Shown: one piece after another, positions 19,190-27,555 of the stretch
How the letters are laid out: each line of letters starts with the position of its first letter
How positions within the stretch are numbered: the stretch's first letter is position 1
Origin: Bacillus sp. HNG
Lineage (GTDB): Bacteria > Bacillota > Bacilli > Bacillales > Bacillaceae_L
Length of the DNA stretch: 64,000 bases
Assembly (NCBI RefSeq): GCF_003400205.1
Contig: NZ_QUQV01000002.1
Span: 558,001-622,000 of the forward strand
Reading direction: 5' to 3'
Position numbers and translations under genes: made by a program
The notes under the pieces: model-generated
What the model was told of the DNA's origin: nothing
The model's database searches: none
What the model saw: the letters and a program-made list of their open reading frames with translations, nothing else

Positions 19190-20014
19190 TTAATTGGAGC
19201 TACAAGAACCGTCCCTGTGGTCCCTTGATTTTTGGGTGCAGCTTTCCATGGCTGCGATTATGCTTGCGCGGAAGCCGTGTTTTTCGAGGGTTGCTACCGC
19301 TTGGATAGTTGAGCCTCCTGGGGTGCAGACATCGTCTTTTAATTCGCCGGGATGTCTTTCGGTTTCTAGGACCATTTTGGCTGCACCTAATAAAGCTTGT
19401 GCAGCAAGCTTGTACGCTTGTTTCCTAGGAATTCCTTGCATAACCGCTCCGTCAGCTAACGCCTCGATAAACATATATGCATATGCTGGAGAAGAACCAC
19501 TCACTGCTGGGATGGCATCCATATGTTGTTCTTCGATAACCTCAGCCTTTCCAAACCCTTCAAAGAGACGGACAATTTCAGTCAAATCTTCATTGGTAAT
19601 AGAAGAGTTAACACAAAGTGCACTCATCCCCTCTCCGACTAACGAAGGGGTATTTGGCATTGAGCGTACAGCCTTCATTGGCCGTTCAAATTGCTTTTCG
19701 ATAAAATCAAGGGTTATTCCAGCGGCAATTGTAATAATGATGGTTTCATCTTTCACAACTGCTTTAACCTCGTTGATTACTTCCGCGTACAAATTTGGTT
19801 GAACTGCTAAAAATAAATAATCAGCATTTTCCGCTACTTCTTTGTTATTACGTGTTGTTCGAATCCCATATGTTTTCTCCACAAATTGTAGGGTCTCTGC
19901 TGTTTTGGCACTCACGATCATTTGCTGTGGAGTTGTGACCTTGGAAGCAATCATTCCTTGAATCATTGCTTGAGCCATTTTGCCACAACCAATAAAGCCT
20001 ATCGATTTATTCAT
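19190..20014 (-). CDS. proC: Pyrroline-5-carboxylate reductase with a repeat-encoded C-terminus
   Basis: A 274-residue enzyme that reduces pyrroline-5-carboxylate to proline with NAD(P)H. The Rossmann motif GFIGCGKMAQAM is at the N-terminus, and the C-terminal dimer domain has the signature PGELKDDVCTPGGSTIQAVATLE. The final helix runs into SRDHRDGSCSSN: residues 264-273 are encoded by a copy of the GGGAC hairpin repeat (19196-19224). Family members normally end with a different charged helix. The ATG follows GGAGGAGG. The catalytic core is intact, so the enzyme is probably active. Confidence 0.93.
   Translation of the reverse strand: MNKSIGFIGCGKMAQAMIQGMIASKVTTPQQMIVSAKTAETLQFVEKTYGIRTTRNNKEVAENADYLFLAVQPNLYAEVINEVKAVVKDETIIITIAAGITLDFIEKQFERPMKAVRSMPNTPSLVGEGMSALCVNSSITNEDLTEIVRLFEGFGKAEVIEEQHMDAIPAVSGSSPAYAYMFIEALADGAVMQGIPRKQAYKLAAQALLGAAKMVLETERHPGELKDDVCTPGGSTIQAVATLEKHGFRASIIAAMESCTQKSRDHRDGSCSSN
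19196..19224 (-). repeat. GGGACC hairpin repeat inside proC 3' end
   Basis: On the minus strand GGGACC is followed by ACAGGGACGGTTCTTGT and AGCTCC. The loop matches the family; the right arm has two mismatches to GGTCCC. It is translated as part of ProC. Confidence 0.85.
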
Positions 20015-20131
20015 GTAAAACCTCCTCCACGTTTATTATAGAGAAATAATAGTGATAAAGCGAAACTCCAATATATAATACATACTATTTAAAAGAACGG
20101 ACAAACTAATCCAAAAAAGAGGTGAAAAGAA

Positions 20132-20269
20132 ATGCAGCGATTTGAAAGACTTCTTGACACAGTTTTTGGATATACGGGCTGGCATGACCTAACCAACACG
20201 TTGCCATCTAGAGAACAAGAACTGGGGTATTTGTATGATGAGGAAGTTGATGACGAACCAATCCTCTAA
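20132..20269 (+). CDS. Small conserved-looking hypothetical protein (45 aa)
   Basis: An ATG with a GAGGTG site starts a 45-residue reading frame beginning MQRFERLLDTVFGYTGW and ending in an acidic tail (DEEVDDEPIL). A terminator follows 8 bases later, and the composition is clearly protein-like. I do not recognise the family. The Trp/Tyr-rich head and acidic tail suggest a soluble adaptor or spore-associated peptide, but that is a guess. Confidence 0.7.
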   Translation: MQRFERLLDTVFGYTGWHDLTNTLPSREQELGYLYDEEVDDEPIL

Positions 20270-20276
20270 GTAGTAT

Positions 20277-20304
20277 GGGGCTTCCAATTAGGAAGCCCCC
20301 CTTT
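20277..20304. terminator. Terminator between small gene and tag
   Basis: GGGGCTTCC and GGAAGCCCC form a hairpin with CCTTTT on the plus side. It serves the plus-strand small gene and may also end tag. Confidence 0.75.
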
Positions 20305-20861
20305 TATTCACGGCTATAGCAATGACAACTAACAATATGGTCATTAACCATTCCGGTTGCCTGCATAAATGCGTAGCAAATCGTCGAACCCACGAATTTA
20401 AATCCACGTTTTTTTAAATCTTTGCTTAACCGATCACTAATGTCCGTTGTCGCTGGTACTTCATCTAAGGTGGTAAAATGATTTTTAATTGGTTTACCAT
20501 CTACAAATGACCAGATGTATGTATGAAAGCTTCCAAATTCCTCTACAACACGAAAGTATGCTTTTGCATTCGTGACAACGGCGTTGACTTTTAGCCGATT
20601 TCGAACAATTCCTGGATTTGATAAAAGTTCTTCTATCTTCTTCTCATCATATGTAATGATTTTTGCTGGATCAAAATGATCAAAGGCCATGCGATAATTT
20701 TCTCGCTTTTTCAAGATGGTGTACCAGCTTAGACCAGCCTGCGCACCCTCTAAATTCAGATATTCAAAGAGCAAACGGTCATCGTATACAGGTACGCCCC
20801 ATTCATAATCATGATAGTTAATATATAGAGGGTCCTCATTCACCCAGCCACATCGTTTCAA
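20304..20861 (-). CDS. tag: DNA-3-methyladenine glycosylase I
   Basis: A 185-residue base-excision enzyme that removes 3-methyladenine from alkylated DNA. RCGWV at the start supplies Cys4 and YHDYEWGVP supplies His17 of the zinc-binding set; the helix-hairpin-helix region is NPGIVRNRLKV, and the C-terminal zinc ligands are HIVSCHC. EGAQAGLSW near residue 38 holds the conserved Glu. Length is standard. It is a single gene. Confidence 0.95.
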   Translation of the reverse strand: MKRCGWVNEDPLYINYHDYEWGVPVYDDRLLFEYLNLEGAQAGLSWYTILKKRENYRMAFDHFDPAKIITYDEKKIEELLSNPGIVRNRLKVNAVVTNAKAYFRVVEEFGSFHTYIWSFVDGKPIKNHFTTLDEVPATTDISDRLSKDLKKRGFKFVGSTICYAFMQATGMVNDHIVSCHCYSRE

Positions 20862-20944
20862 AACTCTCCCACCTTTTTAAAAACTAGATAAGAAAATTAT
20901 AACAAAGGGACGGAGAATAAAGGAGCCTCTATCTTCATTCCGGT

Positions 20945-21088
20945 TTATTCTTTAATCCCTGCAAGCCAATTCTGATAGCAGTCCTTACATAAAGTTTCTT
21001 CTCGCTCACCTTCAATATTTACAAACGCGACATAGTGAAATCGCTCATTTTCAAAAGTATCTTGGCAATAAAAGCAATTTGTCGTCAT
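20945..21088 (-). CDS. Small zinc-ribbon hypothetical protein (47 aa)
   Basis: A 47-residue reading frame with GGGAGG six to nine bases before its ATG. Two CxxC pairs, CFYC at residues 5-8 and CKDC at 35-38, flank a short acidic beta segment (FHYVAFVNIEGEREE). This is the layout of a one-domain zinc ribbon. I do not know the family name. It may be a nucleic-acid or protein-binding accessory factor. Confidence 0.75.
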   Translation of the reverse strand: MTTNCFYCQDTFENERFHYVAFVNIEGEREETLCKDCYQNWLAGIKE

Positions 21089-21169
21089 TCTTTTACCTCC
21101 CAAAATGAATATTGTTTTTTCTTATTTTTATCTATCCGTAGGGAGTTTTTTCACGTTAATAATATCCAA

Positions 21170-21197
21170 AAAAAGAGCCAGCATTTGCTGACTCAAT
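21170..21197 (-). terminator. Terminator after helD
   Basis: GAGTCAGC and GCTGGCTC form a hairpin followed by seven T on the minus strand. Confidence 0.88.
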
Positions 21198-21199
21198 TT

Positions 21200-23524
21200 T
21201 TACACTTCAATATATTTATCCTTCTCAATTCCGTTAAAGAAGAAGCTTCGTTGCCCAATTGAATAAAGCTGGAGTTCATGCATCGCGCGTGTACATGCCG
21301 TATAAAAAAGCTTTCTTTCATATTCTCTTCCGTACACTTCATTTGAGGCATTATAAATAATAACAGCATCAAACTCAATTCCTTTTGCTAAATAGGTTGG
21401 CAAAACGAGAATTCCTTTATCAAAATGATACGTTTCCTGATTCATTAAACGAACAGGCACTTCATTCTTCAACACGGCAAAAGCTTCCTTACTTTCTGCT
21501 TCTGTTTTACAGATGACGGCAATCGTTTCATGTCCCTTATCTTGAAGATCCTTTATTTTCATTAGAATTTCCTTGTGAAGATCTTCTTTCGTCTCCACTT
21601 CTTTGAATAGTGGAAGTGCCCCAGAACGGTTAAAGGCTTCAATTTCATGACCACCAGCCACAATTCCTTTTGAAAATTCAACAATCTCCTTTGTAGAACG
21701 ATAGCTTTTCTTCAGTTCAATGACTTCATAATTTTCTTCCTCATAAAGCTCAGGAGATAACAATGTTGGTGCATTCATGGAGTGTGCATAGATGGCCTGA
21801 TTATAGTCTCCCAGTATGGTCATGCGACAATTTGGGAACAACTGCTTCAAATATTCAAATTGGAATGGTGAATAATCCTGAGCCTCATCGATGAACAAAT
21901 GACGAATACCTGTATTTGATTTTTTTCCCTCAATCAAATCCTGTAAATATAGAAATGGTGTAGCATCCTCATAGTTCAAATGATTTTGTTCAAGTTTTTC
22001 AAGAGTATATGAACAGATTTCACTCCAATTTTGCGTTACCTTTTGCTCTTTCGTATGTGTAAATAATTGCTTATAAATTGCTCTACGATTCAGATATTCA
22101 AGCTTTTTAATAGCAACCTTTATTGGTTTAAAATACTTCCTGACAATTTCCTTCGCAATTAGTTTTTCCTCTCGTTCATAATCGTCAAAGGTCCCCTCCG
22201 AGAACTCCTGTTTTTTCTGTAATTGTTTATAGATTTCCAGATGGTCCTCCTTATCCATCAATTCAGCTTCCTGAAGAACCCAGTCTTTTTTCCGTTCTTT
22301 TCGCTCGAATTTAATGACTTCTTTCATCAACCATTCTGTGACGATTACAAGTCGATTTGGAATCGAAATAGACGGATCCAATGAATAGAAATACTGCCCG
22401 ATCGATTCCTTTGAAATGATTATTTTCTTTTTAAACTTTATGTCTTTAAAAGGAAGACCTTGTTTTTCAAGTTCTTTTACATATGATTCAATGAGTGCTT
22501 TAAATCTTAAGTTCGCTTTGTAGTAAATCGCTTGGAGTCTTACATCAAAATCAGGTTGATCCATCTCAGTTAGTAAATATTCCATTTGTGAAAATGGATC
22601 CTCCACATCAAAAAGACTACCTAATCGATGTTCGACATATTCCTGAAAAGTTGATTGTTGCATATTTTCTTCGCCAAGCTCAGGAAGTACGGTCGCAACA
22701 TAGCTATTAAACAGGGGATTCGGTGAAAAGAGCATAATATTATTTGAGCTGAGCTGTTCACGGTAGCGATATAGTAGATAAGCAACACGCTGTAGGGCAG
22801 CTGACGTTTTCCCCGAACCAGCCACACCCTGTACAATTAAATAACGACTTTTTTCATTGCGGATGATTTTATTCTGCTCCAATTGAATCGTTGCAACAAT
22901 GCTCTTCATTTGTGTGTTAGCCTTATTGCCGAGTACCTCTTGTAGCATTTCGTCTCCGATTGTAACTCCAGTATCAAACAACGTTTTTAATTTGCCATTT
23001 CTTATAATAAATTGACGTTTTAAGGTCATTTCCCCTTCGATCGTTTCATAATGAGTTTCATACCTTGCCTCGCCAGGATAATAATCATAGTACATACTGG
23101 AAATAGGTGCTCGCCAGTCAAAAATTAAAAAATCATCTTCGGTTTCATCTAATAATGAGGCAATTCCAATGTAAATTGTTTGTTCGCTTGTCTCACCATT
23201 TTCAGCAAAATCGAATCGACCAAAATAGGGCGAATCCTTTAATCTTTCAAGAATTTTAATCTGTTTATAAATCTGCCGATGATTTCTTTCACGTTCACCT
23301 AATAGTTCGGACTGCTGTTTAATACTTTGAAATGTTTCAATGACGTCATCAGGTTCATCAAGATTGACAGTTACATCTTCCCAAAACGCGTTTCGAAGAT
23401 CGATAATTTCACTTTTTACGTTTCCTACCTTCGATTCGATGGCGGCTTTTTTACTCTCAATGACCTTCAACACATCTTCAAGTCTGTCTTGTTCCTGAAT
23501 CCAGTCTTCATTTTGCTTCTCCAT
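21200..23524 (-). CDS. helD: RNA polymerase recycling helicase-like HelD
   Basis: A 774-residue UvrD/Rep-like superfamily 1 ATPase, the same length I recall for B. subtilis HelD. HelD binds stalled RNA polymerase and releases it from nucleic acid using ATP. A charged coiled-coil arm (residues 1-100) enters the secondary channel. Walker A is VAGSGKTSAA at 235-243, Walker B is FIDEAQDYSPF near 560, and KKSYRSTKEI and VLPTYLAKGIEFDAVI are motifs IV and V. ATG at 23524 follows GAGGAG; the frame is open 23 codons further without a site. Confidence 0.93.
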   Translation of the reverse strand: MEKQNEDWIQEQDRLEDVLKVIESKKAAIESKVGNVKSEIIDLRNAFWEDVTVNLDEPDDVIETFQSIKQQSELLGERERNHRQIYKQIKILERLKDSPYFGRFDFAENGETSEQTIYIGIASLLDETEDDFLIFDWRAPISSMYYDYYPGEARYETHYETIEGEMTLKRQFIIRNGKLKTLFDTGVTIGDEMLQEVLGNKANTQMKSIVATIQLEQNKIIRNEKSRYLIVQGVAGSGKTSAALQRVAYLLYRYREQLSSNNIMLFSPNPLFNSYVATVLPELGEENMQQSTFQEYVEHRLGSLFDVEDPFSQMEYLLTEMDQPDFDVRLQAIYYKANLRFKALIESYVKELEKQGLPFKDIKFKKKIIISKESIGQYFYSLDPSISIPNRLVIVTEWLMKEVIKFERKERKKDWVLQEAELMDKEDHLEIYKQLQKKQEFSEGTFDDYEREEKLIAKEIVRKYFKPIKVAIKKLEYLNRRAIYKQLFTHTKEQKVTQNWSEICSYTLEKLEQNHLNYEDATPFLYLQDLIEGKKSNTGIRHLFIDEAQDYSPFQFEYLKQLFPNCRMTILGDYNQAIYAHSMNAPTLLSPELYEEENYEVIELKKSYRSTKEIVEFSKGIVAGGHEIEAFNRSGALPLFKEVETKEDLHKEILMKIKDLQDKGHETIAVICKTEAESKEAFAVLKNEVPVRLMNQETYHFDKGILVLPTYLAKGIEFDAVIIYNASNEVYGREYERKLFYTACTRAMHELQLYSIGQRSFFFNGIEKDKYIEV

Positions 23525-23646
23525 GAACACCACTCCTCGTATACGTGAACTTTTCGTCTTATTCCCTTGAAATTCAATAGTTGACAACCACAAAATTTCA
23601 TTATATAATTATAATAGGGATTATTGAACGCATTTATTAACACATT

Positions 23647-23694
23647 CAAAAAAAGACAGAACAATGACATCTTACCATGTCGTTCTGTCTTTTT
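23647..23694 (-). terminator. Terminator after epimerase gene
   Basis: AAAAGACAGAACGACAT pairs with ATGTCATTGTTCTGTCTTTT, followed by a T run on the minus strand. Confidence 0.8.
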
Positions 23695-23703
23695 CAATGT
23701 TTT

Positions 23704-24639
23704 TTAGCTTTTTTTCACCATTTGGTCCAAAGTTCTTTTAATTCCTTCTTCATAAGGTGTTGCTGGTAGTGGACCTATTTCCCGCTCATATTTTGCCCCA
23801 TCTAGAACTACAGGATCTTCTGTTAAGTACAGCATTTCTACAACTTCTCTCATTTGCTTATCAAATATGCCCAAAAATCGGATCATCCCCTTTGTTACAG
23901 TTGAAACGGACTTTTGATACTGTAAATGACTGCGTACTATATTTATAACTTTTTCACCGGAGATCACACCTGCCGCGGGGATATTCCAACTTTGTCCATA
24001 TGCCTTATCATGTAAGGAAAGCTCTACAATTGCTTTCGCCCCATCTGGTGTATAAATATATTCCCTGGCATTTTGTTGATTTCCTACGAACATCGCCTTT
24101 TTGTTTTGAATAACCTTATCAAATGTATACGTTAGCATAGCATTTGCTGCATTAGGTCCATAAAAATCAGGGAAATGTGCAATAAGGACTGGGATATTTG
24201 CCTGGAAAGCGATATTCCCTAGCTCTACTCGAATTTTCCCCTTCTTCGTATGTGGATTTTTTGGATACATTTCATTTACTTTGCTCCCATTTCCGCGACC
24301 ATACGCATAAATATTATCAACAATCGCCAACTTACAATTGGCTGATTCAGCCGCTTGCACGACATTTCTCATTAAGCTTGGCTGTTTTTCATACCATTCA
24401 CTATACGGAATATTAATCGCATGAAAAATAACATCCATTCCGTTGGCCGCATGTATTAATTCTTCCTGATTAAATACATCTCCAGCGACAATTTGGACTC
24501 TATCTCTGTTTCTAAACAGTTGTTCTAATTTATCTTTGGTTCTTGCAAAAGCAGTTACCTCAATCCCTCTTTCAACTAATTCCTCAACAATCGCATAACC
24601 CATTCCACCTGAAGCACCTAAAACTAAAGCCTTTTTCAT
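23704..24639 (-). CDS. NAD(P)-dependent epimerase/dehydratase-like protein
   Basis: A 311-residue extended short-chain dehydrogenase-like protein. The Rossmann motif GASGGMGYAIVEEL is at the N-terminus, and the aspartate loop GDVFNQEEL is near residue 58. A YxxxK-like motif is weak (VDNIYAYGRG), so it may act as an NmrA-type redox sensor or an oxidoreductase on an unknown substrate. It lies downstream of a tetR gene on the same strand, and both have the same operator. Expression is therefore likely under that TetR regulator. Confidence 0.8.
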   Translation of the reverse strand: MKKALVLGASGGMGYAIVEELVERGIEVTAFARTKDKLEQLFRNRDRVQIVAGDVFNQEELIHAANGMDVIFHAINIPYSEWYEKQPSLMRNVVQAAESANCKLAIVDNIYAYGRGNGSKVNEMYPKNPHTKKGKIRVELGNIAFQANIPVLIAHFPDFYGPNAANAMLTYTFDKVIQNKKAMFVGNQQNAREYIYTPDGAKAIVELSLHDKAYGQSWNIPAAGVISGEKVINIVRSHLQYQKSVSTVTKGMIRFLGIFDKQMREVVEMLYLTEDPVVLDGAKYEREIGPLPATPYEEGIKRTLDQMVKKS

Positions 24640-24666
24640 AATATCCTCTCCCCATTATATTTTTTA

Positions 24667-24681
24667 TTAACCAGTGGTCAA
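24667..24681. promoter_or_regulatory. TetR operator upstream of epimerase gene
   Basis: TTAACCAGTGGTCAA is a near-perfect 15-base palindrome. It lies about 30 bases before the epimerase start and matches a second copy before tetR (25320-25334). Confidence 0.65.
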
Positions 24682-24721
24682 TATAACACAAAAAAATAAT
24701 TCATCACCTAGGGAAAGTATG

Positions 24722-25303
24722 TTACACTTTCCCGTTTAATATTGGTTTTAAGATATATTCAACATGAGATCGGGCCAAATTTTTCACATCGTCATAGGTT
24801 TGATTGCTCCTGCAATAATGTGTAACAAAACCATGTATCGATAAGAAAATGGACCAAATATCCTGAATACTAGCTTTTTGGTTACTTAAATTCGAAATGA
24901 CATTTGCAAACATTCCGTAGCTTTCCATTGGTTCCTGTTGAATACAGCTTTTTACCTCTTCATCATTGATTAAGAACATTAATTCATATTGGCTTTTGTG
25001 TGTAAGCCCGAATTCAATATACCCTAACAAAATCTTTTTTAATTTTTCATCTGGCGGTATGTCCTGATTGATGATTTGCTGCAAAACCTGGTTCAGCAGT
25101 TCAAAATCTTGAACAACCATGGCATAAAATAGATCAGCTTTATTGTTAAAATGATAATAAATAGCACCATGGCTATAATTTAATTCCTTTGCGATCTGAC
25201 GCATGGAAACATGCTGGTAGCCTTTCTGAACAAAGAGTTCATGGGCAACATCCATTATTTTTTCTCGTGATAATTCCTCTTGAACTAGTTTTCTTGGTGA
25301 CAT
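24722..25303 (-). CDS. TetR-family transcriptional regulator
   Basis: A 193-residue repressor. The N-terminal helix-turn-helix covers about residues 16-60 (KGYQHVSMRQIAKELNYSHGAIYYHF, the typical TetR recognition region), followed by a helical ligand-binding domain. The ligand is unknown. The ATG follows AAAGGAG. Matching palindromes before its own gene and before the downstream epimerase gene imply autoregulation and control of that gene. Confidence 0.9.
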   Translation of the reverse strand: MSPRKLVQEELSREKIMDVAHELFVQKGYQHVSMRQIAKELNYSHGAIYYHFNNKADLFYAMVVQDFELLNQVLQQIINQDIPPDEKLKKILLGYIEFGLTHKSQYELMFLINDEEVKSCIQQEPMESYGMFANVISNLSNQKASIQDIWSIFLSIHGFVTHYCRSNQTYDDVKNLARSHVEYILKPILNGKV

Positions 25304-25319
25304 TTAAGCTCTCCTTTTA

Positions 25320-25334
25320 TTAACCACTGTTCAA
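25320..25334. promoter_or_regulatory. TetR operator upstream of tetR
   Basis: TTAACCACTGTTCAA differs from the copy at 24667-24681 at only two positions. It lies about 17 bases before the tetR start. Confidence 0.65.
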
Positions 25335-25447
25335 TAATAAATATATTCCAAATAAAACCAGAAGTCAATCTAATTCATTCACATTTTATACAATAAATAA
25401 TACAATATAAAAGCGGACCCTTACATGAGTCCGCCTTGTTTTCATTA

Positions 25448-26155
25448 TTATTCAGCTTTGCTTAATACTTGTTGTTCTTGTTGCTCTTCAGCCACATTAG
25501 CTGCTTTCTTTTGCTTCATGTAGCCAATTCCTACAATGGCAGCAACGACAAGGATCTCAAAACCATATTTCACAAATCCATTACTAAATACAGAGCTTAG
25601 GAATGGTTCTGCAACGATCATCTTCGACGCAGTCCAAGCTAAAATCGCTGCACCAATTGTAATGATGATTGGGAAACGTTCAACTAACTTAATGAACAAT
25701 GTACTTCCCCAAATCATAATCGGAACTGAAATAATAAGTCCTAATACAACGAGTAAGAAATTACCTTGCGCAGCACCAGCAACCGCTAATACATTATCTA
25801 GACCCATCAACGCGTCCGCAATAATAATGGTTCGAATTGCTGCCCAGAAGCTTCCGACTGCTTTTATTTCATGACCTTTGTCATCAGCTAATAGATTATA
25901 GGCAATCCATATTAGAAGGATACCACCGATAAGTCGTAGTCCTGTGATTTCGAGAAGCCATACAACTGCTAAGGTTGCTGCGATCCTAATCACAATTGCC
26001 CCTACAGTCCCCCAGATAATTGCTTTCTTTTGTTGTTCCTTAGGTAATTTTCTTGCTGCTAAACCGATAACGATGGCATTATCTCCTGCTAGCACCAAAT
26101 CGATTCCAATAATAACTAAGAGTGCGGTAAAAAACTCTACGCTTAAGAATTCCAT
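25448..26155 (-). CDS. TerC-family manganese exporter (YjbE/YceF type)
   Basis: A 235-residue membrane protein of about seven helices. Acidic transport residues lie in IDLVLAGDNAIVIG (near residue 20) and ADALMGLDNVLAVAG (near 115), the two halves of the TerC motif. B. subtilis relatives export Mn2+ or help metallate exoenzymes. The Gln/Glu-rich tail is cytoplasmic. ATG at 26155 has GGGAG 7 bases upstream. The gene lies downstream of a yybP-ykoY manganese riboswitch, with a small FbpB-like gene between, supporting a manganese role. Confidence 0.9.
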   Translation of the reverse strand: MEFLSVEFFTALLVIIGIDLVLAGDNAIVIGLAARKLPKEQQKKAIIWGTVGAIVIRIAATLAVVWLLEITGLRLIGGILLIWIAYNLLADDKGHEIKAVGSFWAAIRTIIIADALMGLDNVLAVAGAAQGNFLLVVLGLIISVPIMIWGSTLFIKLVERFPIIITIGAAILAWTASKMIVAEPFLSSVFSNGFVKYGFEILVVAAIVGIGYMKQKKAANVAEEQQEQQVLSKAE

Positions 26156-26225
26156 CAAAGATCTCCCTTCAATTCTTTTATTCTATTAAATTAGGAAAAA
26201 CAATAATGCCTTTCACTAGAATAAA

Positions 26226-26363
26226 CTACTTCAATGATGCCAAATACTTTTCATCTAATCGTTTTTCTATCTTTTCAAGTTCTTCTTTATCTTTTAAAAT
26301 CTCTTCTTTATTCTTTTTAATTAATTCCTCAAATGATGATGTTTCAACTTTTCTTTTAAGCAT
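26226..26363 (-). CDS. FbpB-like small basic protein (45 aa)
   Basis: A 45-residue, Lys/Glu-rich, mostly helical peptide beginning MLKRKVETSSFEEL, with a good GAGAAGAGG site. Its pattern (SFEELIKKNKEEILKDKEELEKIEKRLDEK) resembles FbpB, the small protein of the B. subtilis iron-sparing response, which acts with a small RNA. I am moderately sure of the family. It sits between the Mn riboswitch and terC, so here the gene is probably manganese-induced; Fur control is not evident. Confidence 0.72.
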   Translation of the reverse strand: MLKRKVETSSFEELIKKNKEEILKDKEELEKIEKRLDEKYLASLK

Positions 26364-26381
26364 ACCTCTTCTCACCTCTTT

Positions 26382-26424
26382 CTAAAAAACAAAAATGACC
26401 TTTACCTTAAGTGGTAAAGGTCAT
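26382..26424 (-). terminator. Riboswitch expression-platform terminator
   Basis: ATGACCTTTACC and GGTAAAGGTCAT form a hairpin followed by TTTTTG TTTTTT on the minus strand. Its 5' arm repeats the GACCTTTACC that ends the aptamer, so the two hairpins can exchange partners. Confidence 0.85.
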
Positions 26425-26429
26425 AAATA

Positions 26430-26547
26430 AAGACCTCTACCGTAAACTGGTAAAGGTCTTGCTAACAACGTGTAAGTTGCCAACAAAGCCGAGAGTGGTT
26501 CACACTCTGAAATGACGACTTTGCTGTAAAAGCTACTCCCCTTTAGG
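26430..26547 (-). promoter_or_regulatory. yybP-ykoY manganese riboswitch
   Basis: Reading the minus strand, the conserved blocks appear in order: AAAGGGGAGTAGC, GTCGTCATTTC, a short variable stem, TTGTTGGCAA, GTTAGCAAGACCTTTACC. These are the blocks of the yybP-ykoY family, which binds Mn2+ and turns on efflux genes. It is followed by an alternative hairpin (26430-26460) and a terminator, then the FbpB-like gene and terC. Confidence 0.93.
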
Positions 26548-26580
26548 AGAACAATATTCACAATATTTATTATACAATTA

Positions 26581-26609
26581 ATTTTACATAGGGTTTGTGC
26601 GATTGTCAA
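26581..26609 (-). promoter_or_regulatory. Sigma-A promoter of the riboswitch-fbpB-terC unit
   Basis: TTGACA and TAAAAT on the minus strand are separated by 17 bases, about 35 bases before the riboswitch. The -35 begins 8 bases past the speD stop. Confidence 0.75.
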
Positions 26610-26616
26610 CCTTTTT

Positions 26617-27435
26617 TCAAATAATATTTTTCCCGTAAAAAATTTCATCCATTTCTGTAATTAATTTTTCAGCAATCATGAGTTCCTCTTCGGGAGTAAG
26701 TTTCTCTTTTGTATTGCTAAAAAACAAATAATGCTCTAGATCAAATTCCTTGAGTTTACATTTTGTATGGAAAATATTTTCCTGGTATACATTCACATCA
26801 ATCATGTGATACATCTCCTGAATATCATCAGGTATGTAATTTTGGATCGAATTTATTTCATGGTCAATAAACAGCTTATGCCCTGTTACGTCTCTTGTGA
26901 ATCCACGCACACGATAATCAATGGTCATTACATCGGTCTCGAACGATTGGATCAAGTAATTTAACGCTTTTAAAGGAGATATTTCCCCGCACGTTGACAC
27001 ATCAATGTCTGCTCGAAACGTGCTAATTCCATCATCCGGGTGGGATTCTGGATAAGTATGAACAGTGATATGACTTTTATCCATTTGCGCAACAACAGAT
27101 CCTGGAATTGGTCCTGGGGACTCTTCAAATGCTTCATCAGGAGATTCATCCACAGGTCCCTCTGATACTAAAATCGTAACACTTGCACCTTGGGGAATGT
27201 AGTCTTGCTTGGCGACATTCAAAATATTTGCCCCGATAATATCCGCCACATTGGTTAAGATTTCAGTTAAACGATCTGCATTATACACATCATCTATATA
27301 TTCTAAATACGCATCACGTTCCTCTTGAGATCTTGTATAACAGATATCGTACATGTTAAAACTTAAGGATTTCGTTAAATTATTGAAACCATGTAGTTCT
27401 GTTATCTGATTTGGAGAAAGCTCCATGTGTTTCAT
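26617..27435 (-). CDS. speD: S-adenosylmethionine decarboxylase, E. coli type
   Basis: A 272-residue pyruvoyl enzyme that makes decarboxylated S-adenosylmethionine for spermidine synthesis. The self-cleavage and pyruvoyl-forming serine is S121 in [12 protein letters not shown]. The long form is the E. coli class, about twice the length of the short Bacillus subtilis SpeD. The start ATG follows AAGGGG. No speE is next to it. A minus-strand terminator hairpin lies upstream at 27526-27555. Confidence 0.93.
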   Translation of the reverse strand: MKHMELSPNQITELHGFNNLTKSLSFNMYDICYTRSQEERDAYLEYIDDVYNADRLTEILTNVADIIGANILNVAKQDYIPQGASVTILVSEGPVDESPDEAFEESPGPIPGSVVAQMDKSHITVHTYPESHPDDGISTFRADIDVSTCGEISPLKALNYLIQSFETDVMTIDYRVRGFTRDVTGHKLFIDHEINSIQNYIPDDIQEMYHMIDVNVYQENIFHTKCKLKEFDLEHYLFFSNTKEKLTPEEELMIAEKLITEMDEIFYGKNII

Positions 27436-27525
27436 GCAATTGTCCCCTTTTTTATATTTTTTCCATATTTTTATGTTGGTTGAATCGGCGGATTCTATTC
27501 ATTTTAATTGGATTTTAATAATAGT

Positions 27526-27555
27526 CAAAAAAAACATCCGGCTATAGAGCCGGAT
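27526..27555 (-). terminator. Terminator hairpin upstream of speD
   Basis: ATCCGGCT and AGCCGGAT form a perfect 8-bp stem with a 4-base loop, followed on the minus strand by eight T. It lies about 90 bases before speD on the same strand, so it could end an unseen short transcript or attenuate speD. The remaining 474-base gap (27436-27909) shows no gene I can support. Confidence 0.6.

Noticed and set aside
19194-19802. 202-codon plus-strand ORF opposite proC
   Set aside because: It mirrors the strongly supported ProC protein, has no ribosome site, and its translation lacks protein-like domains.
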